From positions 484,843-548,842 of the forward strand of contig KZ627147.1 in the NCBI GenBank assembly GCA_002917775.1: a stretch of 64,000 nucleotides of DNA. Reading direction: 5' to 3'. The notes below the pieces were generated by a model that did no database searches, had not been told where the DNA came from, and was given only the letters and a program-made list of their open reading frames with translations. Source of the stretch: Glaciozyma antarctica PI12 (lineage: Eukaryota > Basidiomycota > Microbotryomycetes > Kriegeriales > Camptobasidiaceae). This document shows, in pieces, positions 54,296-64,000 of the stretch (position 1 is the first letter of the stretch; each line of letters begins with the position of its first letter). Both the position numbers and the translations under genes were made by a program.

Positions 54296-56296
54296 GAAAG
54301 CTCGAAGAGACGAAGACGAAGACGACGTACCCAGTCGCGCCGCACCGGGGAGAGGAAAGGGCGTCTCCCCTTCTTCGATTCGATGCCTCTCGACATCCTC
54401 GCAGAGATGTGTAGTGCAGGTGTTACTGCAGATGGGATTGCTGACTTGACGACAGATTTGCTTGAATCTCGATCCTGGCGACCTTCTCAACCTCACTCTC
54501 TCGTCGAAGCCCTTTCGCGCCTTCCTCGCAGCTCCGTCGTCTTTACGCCTCTGGATTACTCTGAGGAGGCGAGTGGGACTTCCTGATTTGATGACGAGGA
54601 ACGTGAGCGAGCTGCAGTACGCCAAGTTCGCTTTCGGGAGGAGCTGTCAGGTTCGTTCTGCAGAAGCTGGAGGGGAGGAATGCTCGCTGATGCAGACCGG
54701 CAGAACTGCGGCAAGACGAGGGCTAAGAAGGTCAAGGCGAACATCTACCTTCGTACGAGACTTTGCGGTCAGTGCTCGGCATCTCAGTGAGTCGACTTGC
54801 CTTCATCGCTCCAAATCCTGTGCTGGCAGCTAACGACTCAAGCGCAGCATCGCCGGAGGACGAGGTGGACACAGTCCTTTGCCCTCGAATCTCCATCCCA
54901 TGACTCGTCTGACGCTTCCCAGGGACGTCAACCCAAATCGTGAGTCGGCCTTGCGACGCGTCTGGCGCAGATGCTGATTCCTCCTCATTCCCAGTCGCAA
55001 ATCGTGAGACTTATTCCTAATACACTTCGCCAGACGCTCAACCACGTTTTGCGCTCTCGCAGTCTACTACCTCAAACTCGTCGAGTCCCGAAACCGCGCT
55101 CTTTGGCGTCGCTTTCCTCAGGTCATGACCAATGCCGACATCCGCCGCGACAGTGATTTTGGATGTGGATTATATCGAACGTGCCAGACGGAGCGAATGG
55201 CCTATATCGAGAAAGCTCAAACCTACCTGCGCAGGAACGACCAGGTGCGTCTTCCTCTCTTCTTTTTCGTTCAGGCTTTAGGAGCTCAGCGTCACGCGCA
55301 GGATTCTCAAACTCTTGCTCGCTGGTTTGAGCAACAGAGAGAGAAGTTGGAGCAGAGGAAAGATGAGATTCGTGGGACGAGGAGGGCCGAGTGAGTCCAT
55401 TTCGTCTGTTGGCGAGGAGGACGCTGACCTTCGCACGCGCAGGATAGAACGTCGACTTTTGGCAGCTGGTTGGCATGGGTTCGAGTGAGTTGATCGCGTG
55501 TCGTACTTACACTTGAATGCTGAATTGGGTGTCGTCAGCTTCGACTCCGCGTGGGCGACGACTCGTTTCGTCACCGAAGCCTTAGTGATTACGCCGCGAA
55601 GTGCGTCTTCCCCATCCGTCCATCGAACGCAGCTTTCTGATTCCCTCTCTTTGCTTGCAGTCTGGAAGAAGCTCCTCCCTCGGATCGAGGGATACCTCAA
55701 CTCGCGCCGCGCAGAACGCCTCGCAGCCGACCGCAAGCGCCTCGCAGCTGAACGCGAGCACTGCCAGGGACACCTCCAGTCCGTCATATCGCCACGTCTC
55801 GACGCGCTTCGCAAGGCTTTACGGGGCTCGGTACCTCGCATCATCGCACCACCTCTCGCTTTTTTCTGGGAGCCGGATGACGCCGTCTTCGACGAGACGG
55901 CTTGGAACAACGCGCTCCTCGTCATCCTCAACGAGATGCTGCAACTGCACCGCTTCGACGGTATGGGCGTCAGCAGCGTGCATGGTGCGTGGTTCTTCGG
56001 TCGCCCAGCGAGATCAGGGACTGACGTCGCCCTCCTAGATTGCGCATTTCAAGTGGAGGCATCTCAAGCATCTTGACGCGGAGACGTGGAGTCTTTCGGC
56101 CACGGCTTTCTCGCTGCAGATGTCGGAGGATGGAGCGACATCGTCGGAGGGTGGAACAACGTCGGGGGCCGATGGAGCGACGTCGGAGGAGGATGGAGGG
56201 ACGACGGAGGAAGAAGATGCTTTGGAGGAGGGAGATACGTCGGAAGAAGGAGCGAGGAGAGGCTCGGAGGGCGAGGGGAGCTACGCTTTGGAGTAG
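54296..56296 (+). CDS. Cys-motif F-box protein A (5' end unresolved)
   Basis: The F-box MPLDILAEICLNLDPGDLL is followed by LPDLMTRNVSELQYAKFAFG and the zinc-type pair CQNCGK and LCGQCS. HPMTRLTLPRDVN and FPQVMTNADIRRD come next, with TCQTERMAYIEKAQTYLR, RRLLAAGWHGFDFD, IEGYLNSRRAERLAADRKRL and WEPDDAVFDETAWNNAL. It ends in a new acidic Ser/Thr/Glu tail and stops at 56294-56296. A 9-base exon (54995-55003) is shared with paralog B. No family-type ATG is visible upstream; the first ATG is the F-box Met at 54383. The intron after LAE (54407-54455) starts AT rather than GT. The rest splices normally. It is probably an SCF substrate receptor if expressed. Confidence 0.65.
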
Positions 56297-56404
56297 GGAA
56301 GGCGCTGGTGGAGCTTTGTACGAGAGTTTGTTTTTTTGCAGTACTGCAGCTCGATTGTTTCTGCTTTCAAGATACTGGAGCTGCTGCTGTGGTCTTCTTC
56401 TCAG

Positions 56405-58788
56405 CGAGGGGAGAGAAAGCCAACCAGTACTGCACCGCCCGCCGGCGCAGCGCACGCCGCGAGCAACGACAGCGCAGGTCTCTCGACGGACTTGGCGGCG
56501 GGAGCTCAGGTGGACGACGGCTTAGGTACGCGACTGGCGGCACTATGAGGGAGAGGCAGGTACGCTTACACGTCTCACGGGTGCCTCAGAGAAGCCCGCG
56601 AAGAAGAAGACGAGGACGAACAACCCGCTCTCACGCGTCAAGGGCAGGAGGGGAGGTCTCTCCCACTTCAACTCGATGCCGCTCGACATCCTCTCCGAGG
56701 TGCGTGGTCCCTGTGCTAGGGGAGGAAGGCAGCTGACTTGTTGCGCAGATCTGCTCCCACCTCGATCCTGGCGACCTCCTCAACCTCACCCTCTCGTCGA
56801 AGCTCTTCCGCGCCTTCCTCACAGCTCCTTCTGGTGCTCCACTTTGGACTGCGGCCAAGAGGAGGGTTGGACTTCCAGATCTGCGAGTTGGGAACGTGAG
56901 CGAGATCAGTATGCGAGTTTCACCTACGGTAGGAGTTGCCAGGTGCGAGCGTCAAGTTGTTGAGGGCGGGGAAAGGGGTTAGAGCTAACGCAGGCTCTCA
57001 GATCTGCGGGAAGAAGAACGTTCGGAAGCCGAACCTGTCCCTCTGTACCAGGCTGTGCCCTCAGTGCTCGGAGACCTAGTGAGTGAATCGAGCCCCTCGT
57101 TCGCCAGCATCGCACGGCGCAGCTTACCCTTTACCTTCTAGCATCGTCAAAGTTTCCCGCGGTCCATGGCCTGCGAACCTTCACCCAATGGCTCGAATGG
57201 TGGTTCCTAGGCATGCAGCCACTATAGGTGAGTCGGCGTTGTAATCCTCCGCCTGAACGAGGCGCTGACTCTCCTTCGCGACCAGTCGAAGATGGTACGC
57301 TTTTGATGCGTCTCAGCCGAATGATGAACTCACAACCTCACTTTTGCAGTCGCGTATTTCAATAGCCTTGAGACGCAAAGTCGCCTCCTTTGGCGCCGCT
57401 TCCCGCAGGTCAAGAGCTTCGAAGACGTTACTACCGGATCTTATCCCACGAAGGGAGTGTACCTGACGTGCAAGACGGAAAAGACGGCGTATCTGGACGA
57501 TGCGAAGAGCTATCTGTTCAACCACCACGAGGTACGTCTTCTTCAAGCGTTTTCGCGCCGAGGACTCATCACTCGCGTCCAGGATTCTCAAGCTCTTCAA
57601 TCCTGGTTCGAGGAAGAGAAGCGGATGAAGCAGTTGAGCAAGCACGAGATTCGCGCGACGAGGAAAGCCGAGTTAGCTCATCTTCTCTGTTGATGTCGAG
57701 GGAGACGCTGACCTTGGCAAGCACAGGATGGAACGTCGACTTCTCGAAGCTGGCTGGCTTGAGTCCGAGTGCGTCAACCAGCTTTCCGGACACGCACTTG
57801 ATCGCTGAATCGAGTGTCTTCCTTGCGCAGCTTCGACGATGCGTGGGCGACGTCTTCGCTCGCTACCGAAGCGAAAACGATTACGGCTCGAAGTGCGTCT
57901 TCCGATTCTCGATTCATCAACCGTCCACGGCGTTCTAACACTCTTTCTTCGCCTCTAGTCTGGACGAACCTCTGATCTCGCCTCGCGGAATATCTCAACT
58001 GCCGTCGCGCCGAACGCCTTGCAGCCGAAGTCGAACGCCGCAAGGGCCAGCGTCAAGCCGTCGTCCAGCCGCTTCTCAACGAGGTTCGCACGGCCTTAAG
58101 CAAGTCGGAATCCCCCGTCAAGTCGCCGCCCTACGGCGTTCTCTTTTACCTTGATGCCGTCAAGCCTTTTTGGGAACCGGAGGACGCCATTTTCGACCAA
58201 ACGACTTGGGAGGCCTCGCTCCCGACTCTCTTCGCCGAGGTCGCTGCCTTCGAAACCAGAGTCAAGCTCGACCTCTTCACCGCTCTCATCGACGCTCGCA
58301 CCCAAGCTTTCATCAAGGTCCCACAGCTCGCCCTCAACCCCGTTCTCAGACCATCCTCCCCTCCCACTCCCGGCGAAATCGACGCCTTCCTCGCCACGCC
58401 CACTTCGCTCGTACAATGCGCGAGGTGCCGCCGAATCGGAAGCTGTCTCGAAATCGTCGAGAACGTCACGTCGTTTTGCTTTGCCCGCAGTGCAGATCGG
58501 CGGCGGATCACGAAGGGCGAGGTGTGCGAGTCAAGGCCGGACTGGGCGAAGGTCGGGCGCGAGATCGCGGTCAAGTCGAACCACCTCGTCGCTGCTGAGC
58601 TTCTCTGGGCCGCCATCCTCGAAGCCGATCCTCCGAAGATTCCCTCCAAGATCATGGCGATTGGGCAACACTTTATCTGCGGTTGCTCGAAGGAGGTTTA
58701 TCGGTCGGCGAAGAGCATGGCGCGGGGTCTTTTGGTTCGCGCACGCGAGGTTTTGGCTAACGCGCGTTTTGCGGGTCGAGCACTTTGA
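56405..58788 (+). pseudogene. Cys-motif F-box protein B, full-length architecture with an internal stop
   Basis: KPA then [15 protein letters not shown] leads to the F-box MPLDILSEICSHLDPGDLLN. Next come ICGKKN with LCPQCSETY, HPMARMVVPRH, the 9-base exon 57286-57294, FPQVKSFEDV, TCKTEKTAYLDDAKSYL and [17 protein letters not shown]. The long C-terminal region includes FWEPEDAIFDQTTWEASLPT, CARCRRIGSCLE and GQHFICGCSKEVYRSAK, and ends GRAL at 58786-58788. This is the only copy that keeps the full C-terminal half with its extra Cys motifs. However, TGA at 57973-57975 interrupts IWTNL-SRLAEYLN, where paralog A reads IWKKLLPRIEGYLN. I also found no ATG before the F-box exon. It may be a recent pseudogene; two separate products are possible but less likely. 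Confidence 0.6.
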
Positions 58789-59177
58789 GAAGAAGCACCT
58801 TCAAGGCGAAGAAGATGGGCTGAACGTTCCGATTGTCACGGTCGACCTCAGGGAAAGCGAGGAGTCGGCGCCCTGTCGGAGATGCAACGCTAGCGAGGGG
58901 AGTCTGACCTGCGGCTTCAAGTGAAAATTGGGGTTTGTCCGCTTGACGCTTTCATATCCCGTATGGGAGCAGGGAGAGTTGGTATACATTACTGGGAGTG
59001 GTCTTTTAAGAGGAAGAACCTACTCGGTGAGCGAGCTGGCCTCGAAAGTTTCACGATCTGAATCCATCTTGACTCTTTCACCCGCCTGGCTCAGCGCGAG
59101 AGAGGCGTGGAGGAGAGCACCCCGCGAACTGTCTCTGCTACACACGCGGACAGCCACTCTCGAGTGGCTCAAGCAGA
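58789..59177. other. Intergenic, promoter of SAC3
   Basis: TATACATTAC near 58983 is a weak TATA-like candidate. No gene is supported. Confidence 0.4.
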
Positions 59178-62100
59178 ATGTCGTCCAACGGCGCCACCGG
59201 ACACTCCTCAGTCACATCAGGTCCCTGGCGCGGAGCATCAAGGGGAACCGCCGCACCTTCAACATCGCTTCGGATGGCCTCAGCGCTGGGAGGGGAACGG
59301 GGACGAGGAAGAGGGAGAGGAGGGCGTGGAGGAAGTGCCAGAGGGGGGGCGGGAGCCGCGGGGAAGGCGAGGAGCTCCAACTTGAGCTGGAGAGCTGCAC
59401 CCGCTGAGGAGGAGGTGGCCTACGACGGGGACGACGGGAGCGAGCTCGAGGAGCCAGAGTCGGCGTTTACTGCCTTTGGAGGAGACCCCAGTGCGTTTGG
59501 GACGCCGACGTTTGCTGGAGGAGGGACGTTCCAGCTCACCGCGCCGCCCACCTTCAACACGGCACCTCCCCCGCCTTCGAACCAGATCTCCACGCTTGAA
59601 GTGCTCGGCGAGGATTCAGAGTCGAGGAAGAAGCGGTTCGAGAGTACGCTGGCGAACAACCGGTTTATGGAGGTGAGCTGGCGCGTGGAGGAGCGGGGGA
59701 GGAGGAGAGCTGATGGGTTCGTTGTTTGTAGCTCAAGCCTTTGCGGGAAGCTCAGCGCGCGTCGGACATCAAGCGAGGCCTTATTCCCGATCCCCTCAAG
59801 CCGATGCGACTGGACGAGGCGACCAACTTCCTTGGAACGTGCGAGGACATGTGTCCCGAGTTTGAGCGCGAGGAGCGCGAGTACCAGAAGGCTGTGGACT
59901 TGCTCGAGCGCGTGCGTGGTATCTATCCAATGGATTTGGAAGGCTAGCTCATCTAGTGTACTCGCAGTACCCCGGAACGAACCGTATCGACCCCTCTCGC
60001 GCCGTCAAGGCATTCCATCGCCCCGCAGCCGGCAACGACCAACCCCTCCCCTCCGACGTCCGCCCTCCTCACATTCTCAAAGCGACCCTCGACTACCTAT
60101 TCCACACCCTCCTCCCCACTCAACCTCTCCACCTTACCCACCCCTTCTTGCGCGACCGGACTCGCGCCGTTCGCCAGGACTTTACGATGCAGAACGAGCG
60201 CGGCGCGGTCGTCATCGAGTGCAACGAGCGGATAGCCCGGTATCATATCCTTGCTCTCGGGACGCTGCGCGAGCAAAGCGGGTTCAGCGAGAGTCAGGAG
60301 CTCGAGCAACTTCGCAAAGGTGCGTTCTCCCTCTCGTCGTCCTTCACACACTTATGCCAAAATTCGCAGTCCTGAAATCTCTCAACGAATTCTACGACGA
60401 CGCACGCACTTCCTGGCCGCCTCTGCCAATCCCCAACGAACCCGAATTCCGCGCCTACAACATCCTCACCCACCTCCGCGACCCCGACATCATCTGGTCC
60501 ACCGAACTCCTCCCCCGCGACGTCTTCGACTCCCCCCTCCTCCAAACCGCCCTTTCCCTCCACTCGCTCGCCCAGCGCTCCAACATCTCTCGCGGAGAAC
60601 GCGCGAGCCCGAACGCCTTCTCGAGGTTCTTCAAACTCATCGCTAGGCCCGAGGTGCCGTACTTGTTTGGATGTATCCTCTCGACCCACTTTGCGGAGAT
60701 TAGGAAGAACGCGCTAGAGACGATGAGGGGAGCTTATATCGCTCAGCATGCGTTATTCCCGGCGAGGACGCTGGCAAAAGTCCTGGGGTGCGATGGCGAG
60801 GACGAGGTGGCGGAGATTTGTACGAGTATGGGGCTGGAGGTGAGAGAGGAGAAAGGGCGGACGGTGGTCGAGTTGCACAAGGCTGCGGCGATGAAGAGTG
60901 CGTTGCGTTTCTCTGGGCGGTGAGGAGGGAGCTGATGGTTCGTCGCAGATGGGACGATCGTGCCGAGGGTCTCGCAGAGGCTTGTTGAAGGCAAGCGGGG
61001 ACGAACGACGTATCAGGAGGTTATCGATGGCGCAGGATACGTCTCGCAAGCCGTCGCCTCGATCCCTTCTACGCCCTCTATCGCCTCCTCGCCGCATGCT
61101 CGTCGAACCTCTGCCCCAGTCGCATCTCAATCAGCGCCGTGGCAGGCCGTCTACCCTCCCCCAGTCCAGCCGACTCAATCATCTCCACCCATCCCTTTCG
61201 GACTCGGCTTCCCCTCCCTCTCAGGCGCAGCAACCTCCTACTTTCCCTCCGCCTCCCCTTGCGCACCCACCACCGCATCACCCTTCGTCCCCACCGCCTC
61301 ATTACCTTTCGCTCCCCCTCCACTCCTCGCTCCAAAACCCCTACGCCCCTTCGCCATCGCGACCACTCCCATCGCCACTCCCGTCCCCACTCCCCCTCCA
61401 CCAGCTCTCAACCCCGCTGCCCCCGCCTGGACGCCCTCCTCCCCCATTCCTCCTCCCACTATCATCTCCCAGCCCTCCGTCGCCCCCACCAAACCCGCAC
61501 CACCACCCCTCATCCTCCCCTCCCCCTCTCGCAAAGTCTCCCTCCCTCTCCCCTCCCCCTCCCCTCCCCCGTCCCTCGCACCTCACCTCGATAAACTCAC
61601 TGCCGAACTACTGGACGCCGTTCTGGAAGCCTTCCTCACCACCCCGACTCTCCGCGCCGCCGAAGCCGCTCTCGAATCCTACTGGCTCGAATGTCGGATG
61701 ACGCGCGCAGAGAATGTTCGTGTGCTGGTGAGGGGGTTGACGGAGGAGGTGCTAAGGGAGTTTGTGAGGCTGGCATTGGCGGAGGTGGGGTGGGGGGAGA
61801 GGGAGAGGGGGAAGTGGTGGAGGGCTTGGAAGGGGAGGACGGAGAGGAGTATTGAGGAGGGGGAGAGGAGGGCCGAGGAGAGGAAGGTGTGGGAGGGGGT
61901 GGTGGGGGAGATTGGGGTGGGGAGGGTGGAGGAGGAGTTGGATATGGAGGGGCTGAGTATTGGGAGGGAGGAGGGAGGAGAGAGGGAGGATCAGGAGATG
62001 GCGCTGAGGGTGGAGAAGGTGTGTTCCTTTTTGAGAGTGAGGGTTGTCGGAGCTGACGGAGGGGCAGGCTCGTGTCGCTCGAGATCGACTCTGGGAACCC

Positions 62101-63717
62101 GGGACTTTCCTCGATATCATCGGCGCGCACGTTGATGGCGCTTTCGGACGACAACCTGCTGGACCTCGAAGAGCGTGGAGCATGCTGCTGTCGACGAAGG
62201 ATGGAACGCCGTTTGCGTCGTGGTTGGCGTGCAAGTTTGGGTTGGAGGATGGGAGGGTCGAGTTTGATACGCCGTTTGCGGACGTCGAGGTTGCTGTCAT
62301 TGAGAATGCGGTGGGCGAGGTTTGTTTGAATCGGAGGGTCGAAGAAGGTAGAGCTGATGCTATTCGCAGGTCGCTGAAAGGACGGGGATGCTCGTTTTCG
62401 ATTGCACGGCGAGTGGCGCTGAGGCGTCGAGTCCTGCGTACGTTGTTCTTTCTCCATCGCCGTATGCATTACTAACGCCGCGTTTGCAGATTCTGGACCT
62501 CAGCGCGACAACGATTGCGGTCTCTCGTCGACGAGATCCAGAGTCAATCGATCTACTCGCTCTGCCATCCTCTGCCATCCTCTGCCCCGACCATCCTCTG
62601 TCGGCTTCTGCGATCGCATCTCTTTCATTAAAGGTACGTTTCGCCTCCCTGTTGCTGCGCAAGACGCTAACTCGGTTGGCCAGGTCACCAACGAGCTCAG
62701 GCTTCCCGACCTCCCCGACCTCCACGCTTCCTCCGTCCTCGTCGTCGACCTTGTCGAGGCTGAGGCTCAGCTCGACGCGCAAGCCGAAAGCCTGCTCTCG
62801 TCGATTGTGATGCGCCCAGAACGAGCGATGCGGTCGCTTGAGGGTACGTCTCTGCGTTGAGCCTTGGTCGTACGCCGCTGAGGACGAGCGCAGGTTTTGT
62901 TGAGCCCTTGCTTCGGCCCTGGAGGGTGGCGTTGCAGTCAGCACTTATGTTGGCGTCGCGAGGCTCGACCAGTGAGTCGTCGCTCAGTCGCACCTTTGAC
63001 TGGCAGCTGATTCATCCCCGACCAGTCTCTCCCTCCCTGGTGCTCGGCATTTTCATCGAAGGGCTCAACAGCATCGTTCGAGAAGCGCAGCAGTGCGTTG
63101 TACCTCCGCAAGCCCTGCCGTTGCTCCCTCCTATCTCTCCGAACGGGTTAGTTCTTCTGCACGCTCGCCACGGTTCAGCTCTGATGTGCGTACAGTTCGC
63201 TATCGTCAAGCATTGCATCGTACATCTCCCTCCCTCTCTTCGCCGCCTCCTCCCACTTCCCCCTCGTATCGACTGCGCTCGCTGAGCGACCAGCTCCACA
63301 GCATCGTACGTTGCCCGTCTTCCGCACTCGAGCCCTACTAACCAGATCGCTCGCGCAGTGACGCTCGCACGCCTCCTCCTCGACCACCTCGCCGACTTCA
63401 TCCTCTCCACTCTCAGCCCTCTCCGCACCCGCCAAGAATCCTTCGACACACGACTCATCCCCGCTCTCGCACGCATCGAGGCGGAGCTTGAGGACGCCGA
63501 GCGGAAAGCGGTCGTGCGGGAGCGCAAGGGGAAGCGGAAAGCGAGCGAGGGAGGAGCCGAGATGAGGTGCGTCGACGGAACGTTTGGCGATGAGAATCGG
63601 GCTGATTGGGTTGGTAGTGCGGGGAAGAAGGTGTGTGAGGAGGAGGTGGGGAGGAAGAGGGGAGTGGGCGCTCTTGATTTATTGATAAGGGACGCCAAGG
63701 CGTTGCTGGAACGATAA
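59178..63717 (+). CDS. SAC3: SAC3/GANP-family mRNA export factor (TREX-2 scaffold)
   Basis: ATG at 59178 opens a Gly/Arg-rich N-terminus (RGRGRGGRGGSARGG) and an FG-poor linker. The SAC3/GANP signature GTCEDMCPEFEREEREYQ starts the helical domain, followed by AVKAFHRPAAG, LRDRTRAVRQDF, ARYHILALGTL and YLFGCILSTHFAEIRKNAL. A winged-helix end (PRVSQRLVEGKRGRTTYQEV) comes next. A long Pro/Ser-rich stretch (61100-61570) leads to a charged helical region, which in the family holds the Sus1/Cdc31-binding part. The C-terminus ends KALLER with TAA at 63715-63717. Sac3 anchors TREX-2 at nuclear pores for mRNA export. About a dozen GT-AG introns; the intron near 59915-59970 uses its second AG. Boundaries after 62.4 kb are less certain. 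Confidence 0.92.
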
Positions 63718-64000
63718 TATTGTTGATGCGAGAAGGGAAGTGGTTCGGCAAGCCAGGCGAACTGCCTGCGCTTTCTAGGGCCTCTCGCGCCCACTTCTCT
63801 GCTTTCGATATCGGCAGCTTTATCGTATCGCCTTCGTGACAATGCGAAGGCGTCCAATGGGCAGGAGGAAGTAGGTTGCGAAGGACACAGATGGGCGAGG
63901 AGCCCGCCACACTGGCTCTTGAGGTGCCTTTCAGTTGTGCTTGCGATGCGTAACTCTCCCAGCGGCTCTTACAAGATGCCTGAAGCGGAGTCAAGCAAAA

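Noticed and set aside
61070-61600. Several overlapping long frames on both strands in the SAC3 proline-rich region
   Set aside because: They are by-products of C-rich low-complexity coding sequence. Only the plus frame joins the conserved SAC3 exons.

Overview
The window looks like nuclear chromosomal DNA from a red basidiomycete yeast (Microbotryomycetes, Sporidiobolales; Rhodotorula or Rhodosporidium type). This is inferred from the GC-rich sequence, the dense gene packing and the many short introns of about 45-65 bases, usually with GTGCGT, GTACGT or GTGAGT donors, a CTGAC or CTAAC branch site and a CAG acceptor. The genes are typical fungal genes: dynactin p150, VPS11, VMA6, SPT16, SAC3, RPL5 and ISA2. 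I saw no rRNA, convincing tRNA, CRISPR array, LTR element or DNA transposon. Layout: 1-2.8 kb holds two secreted M43-type zinc metalloproteases (minus; the first is cut by the window edge). 3.6-5.5 kb is a GPI-type aspartic protease. 6.6-11.5 kb is dynactin p150-Glued. 12.5-13 kb is a CENP-W-like histone-fold protein. 13.5-15 kb is an F-box/leucine-rich protein (plus). 15.4-17.3 kb is GMPPA-type mannose-1-phosphate guanylyltransferase (plus). 17.9-18.8 kb is a broken F-box gene. 19.2-27.3 kb is a tandem minus-strand array of three M43 proteases plus a truncated fourth copy. 27.6-28.6 kb is a short F-box protein. 29.6-30.5 kb is a BIG1-like ER membrane protein. 30.8-32 kb is RPL5. 32.6-36.4 kb is an OCRL-type inositol 5-phosphatase carrying several lesions. 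37-38.3 kb is VMA6, 38.8-42.6 kb VPS11 and 43-44 kb an EXPERA/emopamil-binding protein. From 44.5 to 58.8 kb lies the most unusual locus. A minus-strand gene joins the front of a Cys-motif F-box protein to the back third of SPT16. Next come ISA2 (minus), the complete SPT16 (plus), and two tandem F-box paralogs (plus). From 59.2 to 63.7 kb is SAC3. Most genes are unconnected housekeeping genes: vacuole and endosome (VPS11, VMA6, OCRL), chromatin and mRNA export (SPT16, CENP-W, SAC3), Fe-S assembly (ISA2) and sugar nucleotides (GMPPA). The evolving parts are two local families, the secreted M43 proteases and the Cys-motif F-box proteins. Both show tandem copies, truncation and decay. The best candidate for something undescribed is the F-box::SPT16 chimera. 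It kept the parental SPT16 introns, so it arose by DNA duplication rather than by retroposition. A tandem duplication spanning the SPT16 3' half and the adjacent F-box 5' part, followed by inversion, would explain it. Several loci also show apparent frame breaks, in-frame stops, or introns beginning with AT instead of GT. These could be real decay or sequence errors, and they are reported separately.
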